Positions 37,142-47,565 are shown, numbered from the stretch's first letter. The stretch: DNA of 64,000 nucleotides from Spisula solida (GCA_947247005.1 OX365953.1:25976784-26040783); one strand, 5' to 3'. Numbers and translations are program-made. Notes: a model not told the origin generated them from the letters alone.

Positions 37142-37350
37142 TATAGTGCGCCCAGGATAATGTGATGTTTACAAACATGAATCGATTTGGTCAACTATTG
37201 CAAAAATAACGATAATTAACTTACTAAAGTAAACAGATATGGTCTGTTTTGTTCTGGAAACATCACTGATAAATCGTGCATGTTTGATTAATCCACCTTT
37301 GTGGAATATAACAAATATTCCCACCTGTCTCATTGTCCTGGGCGCACTAT
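37142..37350. mobile_element. 209-bp MITE, copy 2
   Basis: TATAGTGCGCCCAGGATAAT at the left, cattgtcctgggcgcactat at the right; body as in 13397-13603. Confidence 0.85.
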
Positions 37351-37431
37351 TGTACAACATTGTGACATCACAGTTCAAATTCTTGTCATAACTCTGAACA
37401 AAGGTCAATGTCGCAATGACTTTAACATACT

Positions 37432-37727
37432 CAGGGGTGTCAATAAAGCTGATTTTTTCCAGAATTCCGGATTTATCAATCCTGAAAGAGTCATGATGTT
37501 TGACCAAAATAAAGGTTATTTGATGAAAACATCTCAAGAAATGACAAAATTATGGTCAATTAGATCTGCTATGAGGTATTTTCTTTAATACAAACTGAGT
37601 TAAATATGGAACCAATACAAACTGAGTTAATCATGGAATAAATGTGGTTGAAGGCTTCTCGTTTGTCAAAAATGCTTGACCACATATCATTTTCGGGATT
37701 TTTAATTTGGCTCTATGGACACCCCTG
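37432..37727. mobile_element. hAT-like family 1 element
   Basis: CAGGGGTGTCAATAAAG to ATGGACACCCCTG with the 6-bp duplication CATACT (37426-37431, 37728-37733). Contains a short internal duplication (acaaactgagtta twice). Confidence 0.92.
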
Positions 37728-37831
37728 CATACTTGATTTCTATTATTTGACTGCATGGGGTTATACATGTTTTACAAAGATCTGTTGTTTTATATTGTGT
37801 AACAACCTTTTGTATATTGTGTACCAATCAG

Positions 37832-38065
37832 GAAGAGGACAGGAAGATGCGTAACCTTGCAGTGATACCACCAATGATGTTAGATGCCCGACAACGAGGC
37901 TTGAAAATCGTCAACAAGAATGGTTTAATCACTGACTGTATGGAGGAGTATAAAGAGAGAAAGTATTACAATGTCTGGACAGCACATGAGAAACAAATCT
38001 TCAAGGAGAAATACTTACAGCACCCTAAAAACTTTGGACTGATTGCTTCATTCCTGGAGAAAAAG
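37832..38065 (+). CDS. NCOR1: NCoR exon 13, start of SANT1 / deacetylase-activating domain
   Basis: 78 codons in phase 0 with acceptor gtaccaatcag. The first half reads RNLAVIPPMMLDARQRGLKI, followed by NKNGLI, the block just before SANT1 in all NCoR proteins. The second half starts SANT1: YNVWTAHEKQIFKEKYLQHP then KNFGLIASFLEKK. In the family this domain binds and activates HDAC3, with inositol tetraphosphate at the interface. Confidence 0.97.
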
Positions 38066-38218
38066 GTATCGTATAGTTTATAGCTTATAAGGCTGCTGGA
38101 GACTTGGCTTTTAACGAGGGTCTATGTAAAATTGCTGGTCAATTTAAAACTTCCAACTTTCCAGTCCAATTCCCAAGAATGTCTCATAATCCATGTCGGC
38201 TTATAACCTGGAATACTA

Positions 38219-38401
38219 GCAGGGTTTCCCCTAGCTTCTGAATCTGTAGGATCATTTTGACTAATTTTTACCATTTTATAGGCAACATACCTATGTTTTT
38301 AAGAGAAAAGGACCCTTCAAACAAAAATCTTGAGGGTCAAAATGTTACTTTTTGGATATTTCAAGGGTCAAAACTCCTACTCCTGAGTCAAATAGAACCC
38401 G
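38219..38401. mobile_element. hAT-like family 3 element, decayed ends
   Basis: From agcagggtttcccctagctt to gagtcaaatagaaccc; same body as 20396. Confidence 0.7.
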
Positions 38402-38653
38402 TACTAGTATATAATAGGTTTGCTCAGTAATTGTTTGCTTTTAAATATTACCTGCCATTCAGGGCATCAGTAATCTTCATAAAGTAACTAGTTCTATTGA
38501 AAATAATAACTGGTCTAAACATATTTGGACAATGATAGATGTTTGCCTTATTTTAGGAAAAAAACTAGTGAAATTCTGTGTCAAATTTGCCATAAAAAAG
38601 TGAAATCTCAACCTTTTGTCACAAAAAATGATGATATATGCTTGCACTTTCAG

Positions 38654-38764
38654 AACACAATGGATTGTGTGGAGTATTATTATAGATCCAAGAAAAGTGA
38701 GAATTACAAACAGATGTTGAGAAAACAAACAGTGAAGAAAAAACGACAACAACAAAAAGCTCCA
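38654..38764 (+). CDS. NCOR1: NCoR exon 14, end of SANT1 / deacetylase-activating domain
   Basis: 37 codons in phase 0 with acceptor tgcactttcag and donor CCA/gtatgt. Reads NTMDCVEYYYRSKKSENYKQ, then a basic run KKKRQQQK. The tyrosine triplet and the KK-ENYK motif, which in SMRT contact HDAC3 and inositol phosphate, are intact. This suggests a working deacetylase-activating domain. Confidence 0.97.
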
Positions 38765-39065
38765 GTATGTAGCTTTATTATCATATTATGGTTATTTCTC
38801 TAATTCTACTGCCAAGTGGCTCAATATTCATGAAATGTGGTCAGAATGTTTGTCAGTATGAAATCTAGATGAAGTTCGATTTGGGTCATGTAGGTCAAAA
38901 ACTAGGTCTCCAGGTCAAATTTTAGAAAAATTGTTTGAGCGCATTAGAGGCCACAATTATGGCCCGATCTTTATGAATATTTGTTATAATATTTGCCTCT
39001 ATAAAATCTAAGCCAAGCTTATACATGTATAGTACTACTAGTATTTATCAGATTAACTTATTTGT

Positions 39066-40078
39066 CACAAGCAGAGAGTATCACGAAGACGCTCAACATG
39101 TGTATCTAAAGGACCCATATTGTATGATTTACTTGCAGAAATTGATATACAGTCAGGACTCGTTACAACGACACCCGATATACCGACAATTTCGTTATAA
39201 CGACACCAATTGGTGGGGACGAATTCTATATAACGTTAATAGTATCCGTTATAACGACATATTCACTTACCGACACCGACAGCAAAAAGATGGGAACAAA
39301 TCGATTGTTTACACAGTAATTAATACTCAATATACTGACACTATCAAGGGACTATTTTTCACACCTGAACTATTTATCGGCTTCACAAAGTCACCGTCTG
39401 AGCAAGGAGCCTAATTATGTAATAACACTTGTGAAAATCATCTTAATTGTTCTCTTTATAATAGTGGATCCTTTCACAGTCGAATCTTGTTTGTATGCTA
39501 CGGCTCGCGCATTTGTAATCGAGGGAGATAAGCGAAGTCATCGCATATTTTAGAAATCGTACGGTTCACGAAATAAACGATGTTAATCGAGGTTTCTCGA
39601 CTTGATTTATTAATTCATCAATTATTAAAGACGATAGGATAAATTTTTTAATTTGTAACAAAATGAATTACCAAATTATTCTCTAGAGCGTTAGATTTTA
39701 TAGTTTACTGTAGTAGTATCCGGACATCTTTAAATTTGGACGCCCTTTATTTTGGAGCTCTCTCAAAACATTGTATTTTATTTTATTTTTTATTTTTATG
39801 TAATTATGATAATTTTATACTGCTAATTTTGCTGATTATGTAAATTTTATGACATAATAAATTATATGTTAATCATTAATTGATTTCTATGAAACAATCT
39901 CCAAATCAAATTTATCGTCACTAGTGAAATTCAGTATAATGACAAATTCGTTATAACGACATTTTTATCGGGAACAAACAGTGTCGTTGTATCGAGATCT
40001 GACTGTATTCAATGCAAGAACCTTATAATATATTCATGCATAAAGGTCAGGATCAGGTGAAACTCTCCCTACTATATG
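39066..40078. mobile_element. MITE of the 23073 family split by a Tc1-type element
   Basis: 39070-39149 matches the left/middle of the family (gagtatcacgaagacgctc, gaaattgata), and 40006-40078 matches the right (ttcaatgcaagaacctt, tcatgcataaaggtcaggat). The extreme left end is missing. Confidence 0.8.
39150..40005. mobile_element. 856-bp Tc1/mariner (pogo-like) non-autonomous element
   Basis: CAGTCAGGACTCGTTACAAC at the left, gttgtatcgagatctgactg at the right, TA duplication on both sides. Contains many cgttataacgac motifs. The 129-codon open frame over the left end is not a transposase. Confidence 0.85.
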
Positions 40079-40097
40079 TGTATTCTCTATGTTCTAG

Positions 40098-40195
40098 CCT
40101 CAGGCTGTGATTAAGGAGGAAGGAGTTGATCAGATACCATCCACATCCGATGTCGTAACTTCTCAATCATCTGGGAAAGATGAAACTGTAAACAT
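40098..40195 (+). CDS. NCOR1: NCoR exon 15, acidic/Ser-rich linker
   Basis: Acceptor tatgttctag, donor ACAT/gtaagt. Encodes PQAVIKEEGVDQIPSTSDVV then TSQSSGKDETVN. Low-complexity linker between the SANT domains; placed by phase and signals more than by homology. Leaves AT, completed to Ile by exon 16. Confidence 0.85.
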
Positions 40196-40644
40196 GTAAG
40201 TTTGTTTGTACGACCTGATTGTACTGGCATATATGGTCCATGTGTTATGCTGTGCAAATATGATGGCATTATGATTAACATAAGATGGTCTTATTGATTT
40301 TGAGGTTAAAGGTCAAGGTCACCATGACCTTCAACATGAATTAATAGATCAAATGGTTTCCAATCAACAACTCAAGAATGGTCCAGCCAAGGATCATCAA
40401 ACTTTATAGGTAGGGTGATCACCATCAGTAGATGACCACTATTGATTTTTAGGTAAGAAGGTGAAAGGTCACCTTTGCCATTAATCACTATTTGGCTGCC
40501 ATGAGGGCATACCTGTTATACAAATGGTTCAGCTTACAATAATACCTGGTGTCTGTGACAAAGCAGTGCTTTAAGGGTATTATTTGTCATCGTGTGGCAA
40601 TTCTTGTTTTGTTTAAGGCTATCATATTAAGTATTGTATTGTAG

Positions 40645-40790
40645 TGTGACGTCATCAGCCGGTGGAGAGGGATCATCTAGACCGGATGCTACCGTATCAT
40701 CTACTGGTGTTAAGGAGAAGGATGAGGATGATAAAGACACGGTCGATGATTCATCGGATGATAACGATGTTAAAGCTGGAGAATATGAAG
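40645..40790 (+). CDS. NCOR1: NCoR exon 16, acidic linker
   Basis: Acceptor ttgtattgtag, donor GAAG/gtataa. Encodes a Ser/Thr stretch, then KEKDEDDKDTVDDSSDDNDV. It corresponds in position to the acidic Glu/Lys/Asp-rich linker after SANT1 in vertebrate NCoR. Phase joins exons 15 and 17. Confidence 0.88.
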
Positions 40791-41318
40791 GTATAACAAC
40801 TTCAGCATTCACTTAATATCTTCACATCAAACCAGTTTTCAATTCATTTCAACAAATAACTCTGATTTCATTTTATCTGGAAATATTACTGTGCCTTCTT
40901 TAAGGCTATCCATCCATCTAATATAAATGTTTCAGCAAATCGCACGACATTTTAATTGTACTGTAAGTAACATTTGAATTTTGAGCACAAAATTGAGATG
41001 ATCATGAATTTCTTTTTAGAATTAATGATTATTCATCAGTTAAAACCTGCCAACGAAAAATCATGCGATGCACGTTTCGTACCTGTTTTGTACCTGTTAC
41101 GTACCTGGAATGAAATGTTTCGTACCTGTTACGAACTATGAGTCACGTGATTCTTTGTTAAAAGAGGGCTGGAGTAACTAAAAGCAGTGCTTAGTTAGGA
41201 TTAACTCCCATTCAATTAAACATACAAGACGTGAATTACCTCCCATACTAAGTGCTTTTCTTAAGCAACATACCACTTGTTTAGGTTGTTGTATGAACCT
41301 GCAGAAGCAGTTTTTTAT

Positions 41319-41605
41319 GCCCCCCTATCGATAGATGGGGAGGCATATAGTGATTCACCTGTCCGTCCGTCCGTTCGTCCGTCCGTCCGTCCTGGTTAAC
41401 CCAAATTGACCGTTTCTTCTAGCATTAATATGGCTTGCTACAAAGCTTTCATACTTGCATGGATGTTGTGTATGAACACTCTCCACACGCCAGTATCACC
41501 TAACCCCATTTTGACCTTCACCTTGACCTAATTTTGGACTTAGACTTATTTATGGACAAGGCTTCCACAGGGGGCATAAGCGTTAATTGAACGCAGTCTT
41601 GTTTT
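41319..41605 (+). repeat. Dispersed repeat, GCCCCCC hairpin plus GTCC run
   Basis: Stem gcccccctatcgatagatgg with ggggaggc, atatagtgattcacctgtcc, (gtcc)n, then accgtttcttctagcat, and ends acgcagtcttgtttt. Nearly identical to 52175-52479. Confidence 0.85.
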
Positions 41606-41948
41606 ACCAAAACCTATTCATTAACATAGTTATAATTCTTCAATGATTTTTTGTTTGTTACCAGAAGGTACTGTATTACGTGGGAAAATGTTCAAAAGAT
41701 TGCCTCGAAATTCTACCTCAAGAAGTCCTTGAAAAGTCCTTTAATTTTGGTGTGAGAATTTTGTATGAACCATGAAAGTATTCATTAACATGTTTATAAT
41801 TCTTCAATGATTTGTTCTGACTTGGGAAGTGCTATTAAGCACTTTTCTTAGGCAACTGACCTCTTGTTAAGCTGTTGTATGAAGCCACAAAACCCATTTA
41901 TTCTTGATGAAAGTATGAGTGAATTGTTCAATACTTGTTTGTTACTAG

Positions 41949-42120
41949 GAGGTGTACACCCATGTGCTATCTGCAAGACTCAGTTAGATAACTTCAGTTT
42001 GAGTCGACCATTGGCAACCAAGAATTGTGAGTTGTACGGTATTATACAGTCTGATCTGACCGTTGATATGAGGGTGTGCAGTAACTGTCGGTGCAAATCT
42101 GTGAGAAGACGGTACACTCA
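41949..42120 (+). CDS. NCOR1: NCoR exon 17, first part of inter-SANT cysteine-rich block
   Basis: Acceptor ttgttactag, donor CTCA/gtaagt. Encodes GGVHPCAICKTQLDNFSLSR, later a lone Cys in NCELYG, and ends CSNCRCKSVRRRYTQ. Cysteine spacing is C-x2-C-x17-C-x16-C-x2-C-x-C, which looks like a metal-binding fold. I do not recall an equivalent between the SANT domains of human NCOR1 or NCOR2. An unverified memory suggests arthropod SMRTER-type proteins have something similar. Confidence 0.9.
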
Positions 42121-42571
42121 GTAAGTCCTTGAATATTTCATTTTGTCAAATTGTGTTTCCCACATATAGTCGGGGAGACAAATTGATTTTGTGCGGAACA
42201 TAATAAAATTATGTCTGTCTGGATGGATGGATGTCACAAAGTTTGTTAGTACTTATTCTCATTAACCATAGGTCGGATTAAATGAAACTACACATCAATT
42301 GTTGGTACCTAGCCTAGTTGTGCATATTGTCAAAGAATTGTCTGATGAGTTACGGCCCTTTGCGTGAGCCACTTAATGTGTCAAAAAACCATTCTAATTT
42401 GACTTACGACAATGTTTTACGTAGGAAAGATGAAAGCATTTATTCTGAAGTTTGGTATGTGGACATCTTTATTTCATTGTAAGAGTAACAGTTGACAGGA
42501 ATGTTTGTCAGCCTATAAAGATGTGTCACAACTATAAAATGTGTATAAGTATACAATGATATTTATCAGCC

Positions 42572-42880
42572 GTGGTCTCGGTCCAGTGGTTAATGTGCTG
42601 GATTCGTAATCTGGTTTGTTTTATCAAAGCACTTACAGAAATCTTAAACTTGCGCTCAAATTTTAACTCCTTATAGTGCTTTTGCAACTACAAACAGGGG
42701 ACTGATATGGTTTGTTTGAGTACCTTTTAATACTGAATCATTGGTAATATTGCTGATCCCTTTACAACAATTTGAAGTGGTTGAAGAATTAAAAACAATT
42801 CATATATGTTTAAAATTACCATAAGTGGTTTGATAAAACAGTACTCTATATCAAACCCGAATAGACATAAGCAAAAAGAA
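42572..42880 (+). mobile_element. SINE copy interrupted by a miniature element
   Basis: The SINE head (gtccagtggttaatgtgctg) ends near 42615, and a SINE-like tail (aacccgaatagacataagca) resumes near 42850. Between them lies an element with tttatcaaagcacttacag at the left and ctgtttt-type inverse (ggtttgataaaacag) at the right. Confidence 0.65.
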
Positions 42881-43017
42881 CAATAATATATATTCATCAT
42901 GGCGTACATTTTCATACATCCTGAAACAATAACACTGAAGCTTTGAAGCTTAGTGAATCTTGACATCTACCGTAGGTGTTAGGGTATTACGTTTGAAATA
43001 TTACGGTATATTTTTAG

Positions 43018-43133
43018 GTGTCCAGTGCCATCGTGTAAGACGCCTAAAAGGAAAGTGAAAAGATTGAGACCATTACCTACAAAGTGGGCAGATATGCCCC
43101 CTGAAGTCAAACAACCAATTATGAAAGATTTAC
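43018..43133 (+). CDS. NCOR1: NCoR exon 18, second part of cysteine-rich block
   Basis: Acceptor tatatttttag, donor TTAC/gtaagt. Starts CPVPSCKTPKRKVKRLRPLP and continues to KWADMPPEVKQPIMKDL. Adds a C-x4-C pair and a strongly basic stretch to the block. Phase joins exons 17 and 19. Confidence 0.88.
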
Positions 43134-43404
43134 GTAAGTTGCTAAAGATACTATTTACTTAAGCTTGCCTGAGCACTTAGGATACGTAACTGTATGGGAT
43201 GTCCAGTACAAATTGTGATGTCATTATTTTCCTTGAATTTTATCTCCTTCTCAACCATTGAATTGATTTTGACCAAATTGCACAGGAAATGATCCTAAGG
43301 TGGTCCTCTCCAAATGATAGTATCAACTGTTCCCATCCACTGAATGTCGGTCACTGGGTTATAAGTGTGTAAACTCTTTAGATGACACCTCCTCCTTAAT
43401 CATT

Positions 43405-43580
43405 GATGTATACATTAACTCTGTCTATATCTTGTTTACCGATCTTGTATTACAGAGATAATTGACGAGACTATGAAATGTTGCTGTCCACTACTGTAGG
43501 ATGTATACATTAACTCTGTCTATATCTTGTTTACCGACCTTGTATTACAGAGATAACTGACGAGACTATGAAATGTTGCT
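43405..43580 (+). repeat. 81-bp direct duplication of the exon 19 acceptor
   Basis: 43405-43485 and 43500-43580 are nearly identical, offset by 95 bp. Each contains intron end, cttgtattacag and the first 30 bases of exon 19. See findings. Confidence 0.95.
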
Positions 43581-43703
43581 CGGCATGTTTTAACCGTATA
43601 GCACGTAGAATGGGTACCACTCAACCAACTGTAGCTGAGAGTACGGCCCCGCCCCCTGGACCGTCTGATGTACCACAACAAGACACCCAGGAACATATGG
43701 ACA
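43551..43703 (+). CDS. NCOR1: NCoR exon 19, third part of cysteine-rich block
   Basis: Acceptor cttgtattacag, donor GACA/gtatgt. Reads ITDETMKCCSACFNRIARRM, then a Pro/Gln/Thr-rich tail. The C-C-x2-C motif closes the cysteine-rich block. A near-identical copy of the acceptor and first 30 exon bases lies 95 bp upstream. That copy would splice in the same phase but reaches a stop after 13 codons, so this downstream acceptor is the productive one. Confidence 0.88.
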
Positions 43704-44023
43704 GTATGTAGCTAAATATACTTTACACTCATGGACAAATTATCCCGATTTTGGAGATCTCAATGAAGTTACATGTTATTTCCTATTTATTCATGAAAAA
43801 TTCCTGAAATTTCAAATTTCGGATTTTAAAAATGTCAAAAACATCAGAAAAAATCTTAGATTCGTAACAAAACACAAAAAAACACCTACAAAAATTGTCA
43901 GGGAACGTTTTGATATTTCAGTCTGAAAAGTCACAGAATTTGTTTGATGAAATTGAATCATTTTAAAGCTGTAAGCTTCATTAATTATGTACATTAATTT
44001 ATGTTATCATTTTCTATGAGTAG

Positions 44024-44086
44024 CGCAAGAATCATCCACTGGTTCAGAAAAATGGACTGATGAAGAAATTGAACTGGCCAAGAAAG
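44024..44086 (+). CDS. NCOR1: NCoR exon 20, start of SANT2
   Basis: A 63-base exon with donor AAAG/gtatgg, encoding QESSTGSEKWTDEEIELAKK. It matches SSRWTEEEME-AKKG, the first helix of SANT2 in vertebrates. The acceptor is an NAGNAG tandem (gag/tag at 44018-44023). Use of the first AG would start the exon at 44021 and add one residue without changing frame. Confidence 0.93.
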
Positions 44087-44106
44087 GTATGGACAATTTA
44101 TAAGTA

Positions 44107-44254
44107 CAGTACAACCTCTTTAGAGCAACACCCTTTGGGAGCTGCAAATATTGGCTGTTGTGTAGAGGTTGTTGCTCTACAGAGGTTAAATTTAGAGAAT
44201 TTATCACATATGGGAAATTTATTTTGAAGGTGTTGTTGTAGAGAGGTTGTACTG
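44107..44254. mobile_element. Tc1/mariner-type MITE, 148 bp
   Basis: CAGTACAACCTCTTTAGAGC at the left, tagagaggttgtactg at the right, TA duplication on both sides. Intact reference copy of the family. Confidence 0.88.
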
Positions 44255-44311
44255 TATTTGAGATCTTATATGTTCTGTACTGTATTATATGAGTTAGGAA
44301 GAAAACTGAGC

Positions 44312-44420
44312 CGCGACCGTGGTCCAGTTGTTAGTGTGCTGGATTTGTAACCTGGTGATCTAGGTTGGATTACAAGTAGCCACAGGTTACACTCTTCCTT
44401 AAACAAATGTCAAACAGAGT
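44312..44420 (+). mobile_element. tRNA-derived SINE fragment
   Basis: gcgaccgtggtccagttgtt and ctggatttgtaacctgg, then gccacaggttacactcttcc. The B-box is weak (ggttggattac). Truncated. Confidence 0.7.
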
Positions 44421-44558
44421 TATGGCCCCTTGTAGTAGACATATATTTTTGCGTTAAAAACGCTTCTACTTGGCATATGAAGTTGTGAACTTATGATTTT
44501 GTTAACATCATAACCAAGTTTCAGCAGAGATAAGGGATTTGTTTAAACATCTGTTTTT

Positions 44559-46330
44559 AGCTCACCTGTCACAAAGTGACAGAGTGAGCTTTTGTGATCA
44601 CACTTCGTCCGTCGTCCGTCCGTCTGTCCGTCCGTCTGTCCGTCCGTCCGTCTGTCCGTCCGTCAACAATTGGGTTGTGTCCTCTCTAGAGGTCACAATT
44701 TTGGCCTAATCTTTATGAAACTTGGTCACAATGATCATCTCAACAAAATCTAGGTCATCTGAGGTCAAAAACTAGCTCACTAGGTCAAATTATAGAAAAA
44801 ACCTTGTTTTAAACCTTTCAACATGTAGTCTTCATGGTCACTAAACTCTCTGCAGTAACTCTCTACTCTCTATACATACAATAAACTTTCATCAACCAAT
44901 GAAAATGTGTATCAGGGTTCACAGCAGTTTTGTAAAGGTCAAATATCAAAATATTCTAGTATTTTAACCAGGGTGTGAATTGTACTGGTTAAGTGGAAAT
45001 CAAAGCGCTGTAGGGAGAGTAGACATTTTCCTGAGGGGTGTGGGTTCAAACCCCACTGGAACCATAATTTTTTTTTTTTTTTTTTTTTTTTAAATGTTTA
45101 GGTATTGTTTTGTCTTTATAACATGTATTTGTACATTTTCCTGATGGTCGTGGGTTCAACCCCCACTGGAACCATAATTTTTTTTTTTTTTTTTTTTTAG
45201 TGTTTAGGTATTGTTTTGTCTTTATAGCATGTATTTGTACATTTTCCTGATGGTCGTGGGTTCAACCCCCACTGGAACCATAATTTTTTTTTTTTTTTTT
45301 TTTTAAATGTTTAGGTATTGTTTTGTCTTTATAACATGTATTTGTACATTTTCCTGATGGTATGGTCGTGGGTTCAACCCCCACTGGAACCATAATTTTT
45401 TTATTTTTTTTTTAGTGTTTAGGTATTGTTTTGTCTTTATAGCATGTATTTGTACATTTTCCTGATGGTCGTGGGTTCAACCCCCACTGGAGCCATAATT
45501 TTTTTTTTTTTTTTTTTTTTTTTTTAAGTGTTTAGGTACTGTTTTGTCTTTATAGCATGTATTTGTACATTTTCCTGATGGTCGTGGGTTCAACCCCCAC
45601 TGGAACCATAATTTTTTTTTTTTTATTTATTTTTTTTTAAATGTTTAGGTATTGTTAAGTCTTTATAACATGTATTTGTACATTTTCCTGATGGTCGTGG
45701 GTTCAAACCCCCACTGGAACCATAATTTTTTTTTTTTTTTTTTTTTTTTAGTGTTTAGGTATTGTTTTGTCTTTATAGCATGTATTTGTACATTTTCCTG
45801 ATGGTCGTGGGTTCAACCCCCACTGGAACCATAATTTTTATTTTTATTTTTTTAAGTGTTTAGGTACTGTTTTGTCTTTATAGCATGTATTTGTACATTT
45901 TCCTGATGGTCGTGGGTTCAACCCCCATTGGAACCATAATTTTTATTTTTTAATTTTTATTTTTTTAAGTGTTTAGGTATTGTTTTGTCTTTATAGCATG
46001 TATTTGTACAGTTATATGGAGGAAATATTTTGTTTAAATTATAGGTCAGATCATAGAAAAACCCTGTGTAGTCACCGGAGGTTACAATTTCGACTTAATC
46101 TTTATGAAATTTGGTCCTAATAATCATCTCAGCACAATCTAGGTTAAGTTTGATATTAATTAAGTCATCTGGGGTCAAACGCTAGGTCACATGGTCAAAT
46201 CATACACAAACTTGCAATAGAGGCTGAATTTCCTTAAATTTTATTCAGAAAATGTGTAGGATCACCATAGGGGTGTGCATGCACTAGTACGACAGGTGAG
46301 CGACCTAGGGCCCTTTGGGCCCTCTTGTTA
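44559..46330 (+). repeat. Dispersed repeat (agctcacctgtcac hairpin) swollen by a tandem array
   Basis: Starts with the stem agctcacctgtcac / gtgacagagtgagct, then (gtcc)n, and ends ccctttgggccctcttgtta. The interior from about 44980 to 46010 is a tandem array of tRNA-like halves listed separately. It lies in the intron between the two SANT2 exons. Confidence 0.85.
44985..46010 (+). repeat. Tandem array of tRNA-like 3' halves with poly-T, 9 copies
   Basis: A first, longer unit (actggttaagtggaaatcaa ... gtgggttcaaaccccactgg) is followed by units of about 95-120 bp. Each has cattttcctgatggtcgtgg, gttcaacccccactggaacc and a T-run of roughly 15-25. B-box-like cores occur near 45042, 45152, 45258, 45370, 45473, 45586, 45699, 45819 and 45914. 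Confidence 0.92.
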
Positions 46331-46375
46331 TAAAATGTCCATGTTTCTTTATATGTATGTACTGATGGTATATAG

Positions 46376-46540
46376 CTGTGGTCCAGGAGTTAGTGCGCTG
46401 GATTTGTAACCCGGTGTTCAGGGTTTGATTCCCGTTAGTGGCAGGTTAAAACCCTTCCATGAAAATTTAACACAAATGTTGATTTTGCTCCACATGTGGA
46501 GAAGATTTCTGTTCCTTGTGTAACCTTAATAAATGATACT
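46376..46540 (+). mobile_element. tRNA-derived SINE next to exon 21
   Basis: gtggtccaggagttagtgcg (A-box-like), gggtttgattcccg (B-box-like), then ttgattttgctccacatgtg and ttccttgtgtaac. Its end is about 15 bp before the exon 21 acceptor. Confidence 0.85.
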
Positions 46541-46555
46541 TATGGTATATTTTAG

Positions 46556-46692
46556 GTCTATGTGCGCATGGTAAAGATTGGGTGGCTATTGCTAACGTTG
46601 TAGGCACCAAGTCTGATAATCAGTGTTTGAATTTCTACAACAGTTTTAAAAAGAAGTACAATCTGGAGTCGATATTTGTGGATAAAGAGAAG
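46556..46692 (+). CDS. NCOR1: NCoR exon 21, core of SANT2 histone-interaction domain
   Basis: Acceptor tatattttag, donor AAG/gtgaga. Encodes LCAHGKDWVAIANVVGTKSD then NQCLNFYNSFKKKYNLESI, matching EHGRNW-AIA-MVG-K---QCKNFYFNYK of vertebrates. The Trp and hydrophobic positions of a Myb/SANT fold are present. By family knowledge SANT2 binds hypoacetylated histone tails. A SINE ends only about 15 bp before the acceptor region. Confidence 0.96.
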
Positions 46693-46728
46693 GTGAGATG
46701 GTTGTTGTTTGATTATTTATTGGTAGAT

Positions 46729-46888
46729 ATATCAAGGCCTGCCTAATATGTGTGATGCATTCTGGGCCATATCAAGGCCTGCCTAATATGTGTGATGCAT
46801 TCTGGGCCATATCAAGGCCTGCCTAATATGTGTGATGCATTCTGGGCCATATCAAGGCTTGCCTAATATGTGTGATGCATTCTGGGCT
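46729..46888 (+). repeat. 40-bp minisatellite, 4 copies
   Basis: Units atatcaaggcctgcctaata + tgtgtgatgcattctgggcc at 46729, 46769, 46809 and 46849, almost identical. Begins 37 bases after the exon 21 donor. Confidence 0.95.
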
Positions 46889-47565
46889 CAATCTCCTTAA
46901 TCTCAATTTAAATATGGTTGCATATCGATAATAACCATATAACATGTATACATTAAATTGAACACAGTGTGCATAGTTTTAAATATAGCATCCAAATTTC
47001 GAGAGGTCCTATGTCAGTTGAGGCCAAGGATGATGGATCGGTTTAGTATGCATGAACAAAATCTGAATGTGGGAACCAAACTACTGCAACATCTGTAAAA
47101 CTCATGCTGATGTGAGCAAAATCTCAATTTGAGCTGAGATTTCTTCTTGTAATCACATTATTTTGGAGATTGGGGCCTAATGTGTTATGTAGCTGGAAAA
47201 ACACTCGATTTGTCCTTTATGTGGTAACAGATTGACGTGAAAAAGAACATATGATCCACCATAATGATTATGTTATGTGGTCCACCATATCTATATTTGG
47301 TATACATATGTCATGTTCGCCTTTCCTATTTACAACACAGTTTCACTGTCATGCCTTAGGTATATTACCTGATTTAACACGAGACATGTTTTTGTGCTGG
47401 ATGGATAGGTTTCTACATACTAAGATGGATATCACAAAGTTTGTCTGCGCTTGTTCTCCATACCCATTGATCAGGTTTCAATGAAACTTCACTCAAATTA
47501 CTTGGTACCAAGCCTAGTTGTTCATATACATGTATATTGACAGGTATTTTAGGTTAGATGGTTTT

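Noticed and set aside
40634..40816. Independent small gene over exon 16
   Set aside because: The frame is exon 16 extended by intron sequence. The GT donor at 40791 and the phase to exon 17 explain it better.
46376..46450. Possible tRNA genes at the SINE heads (also 25607, 44312, 51404, 52598)
   Set aside because: A- and B-box-like motifs are present, but acceptor stems do not pair and SINE bodies follow.
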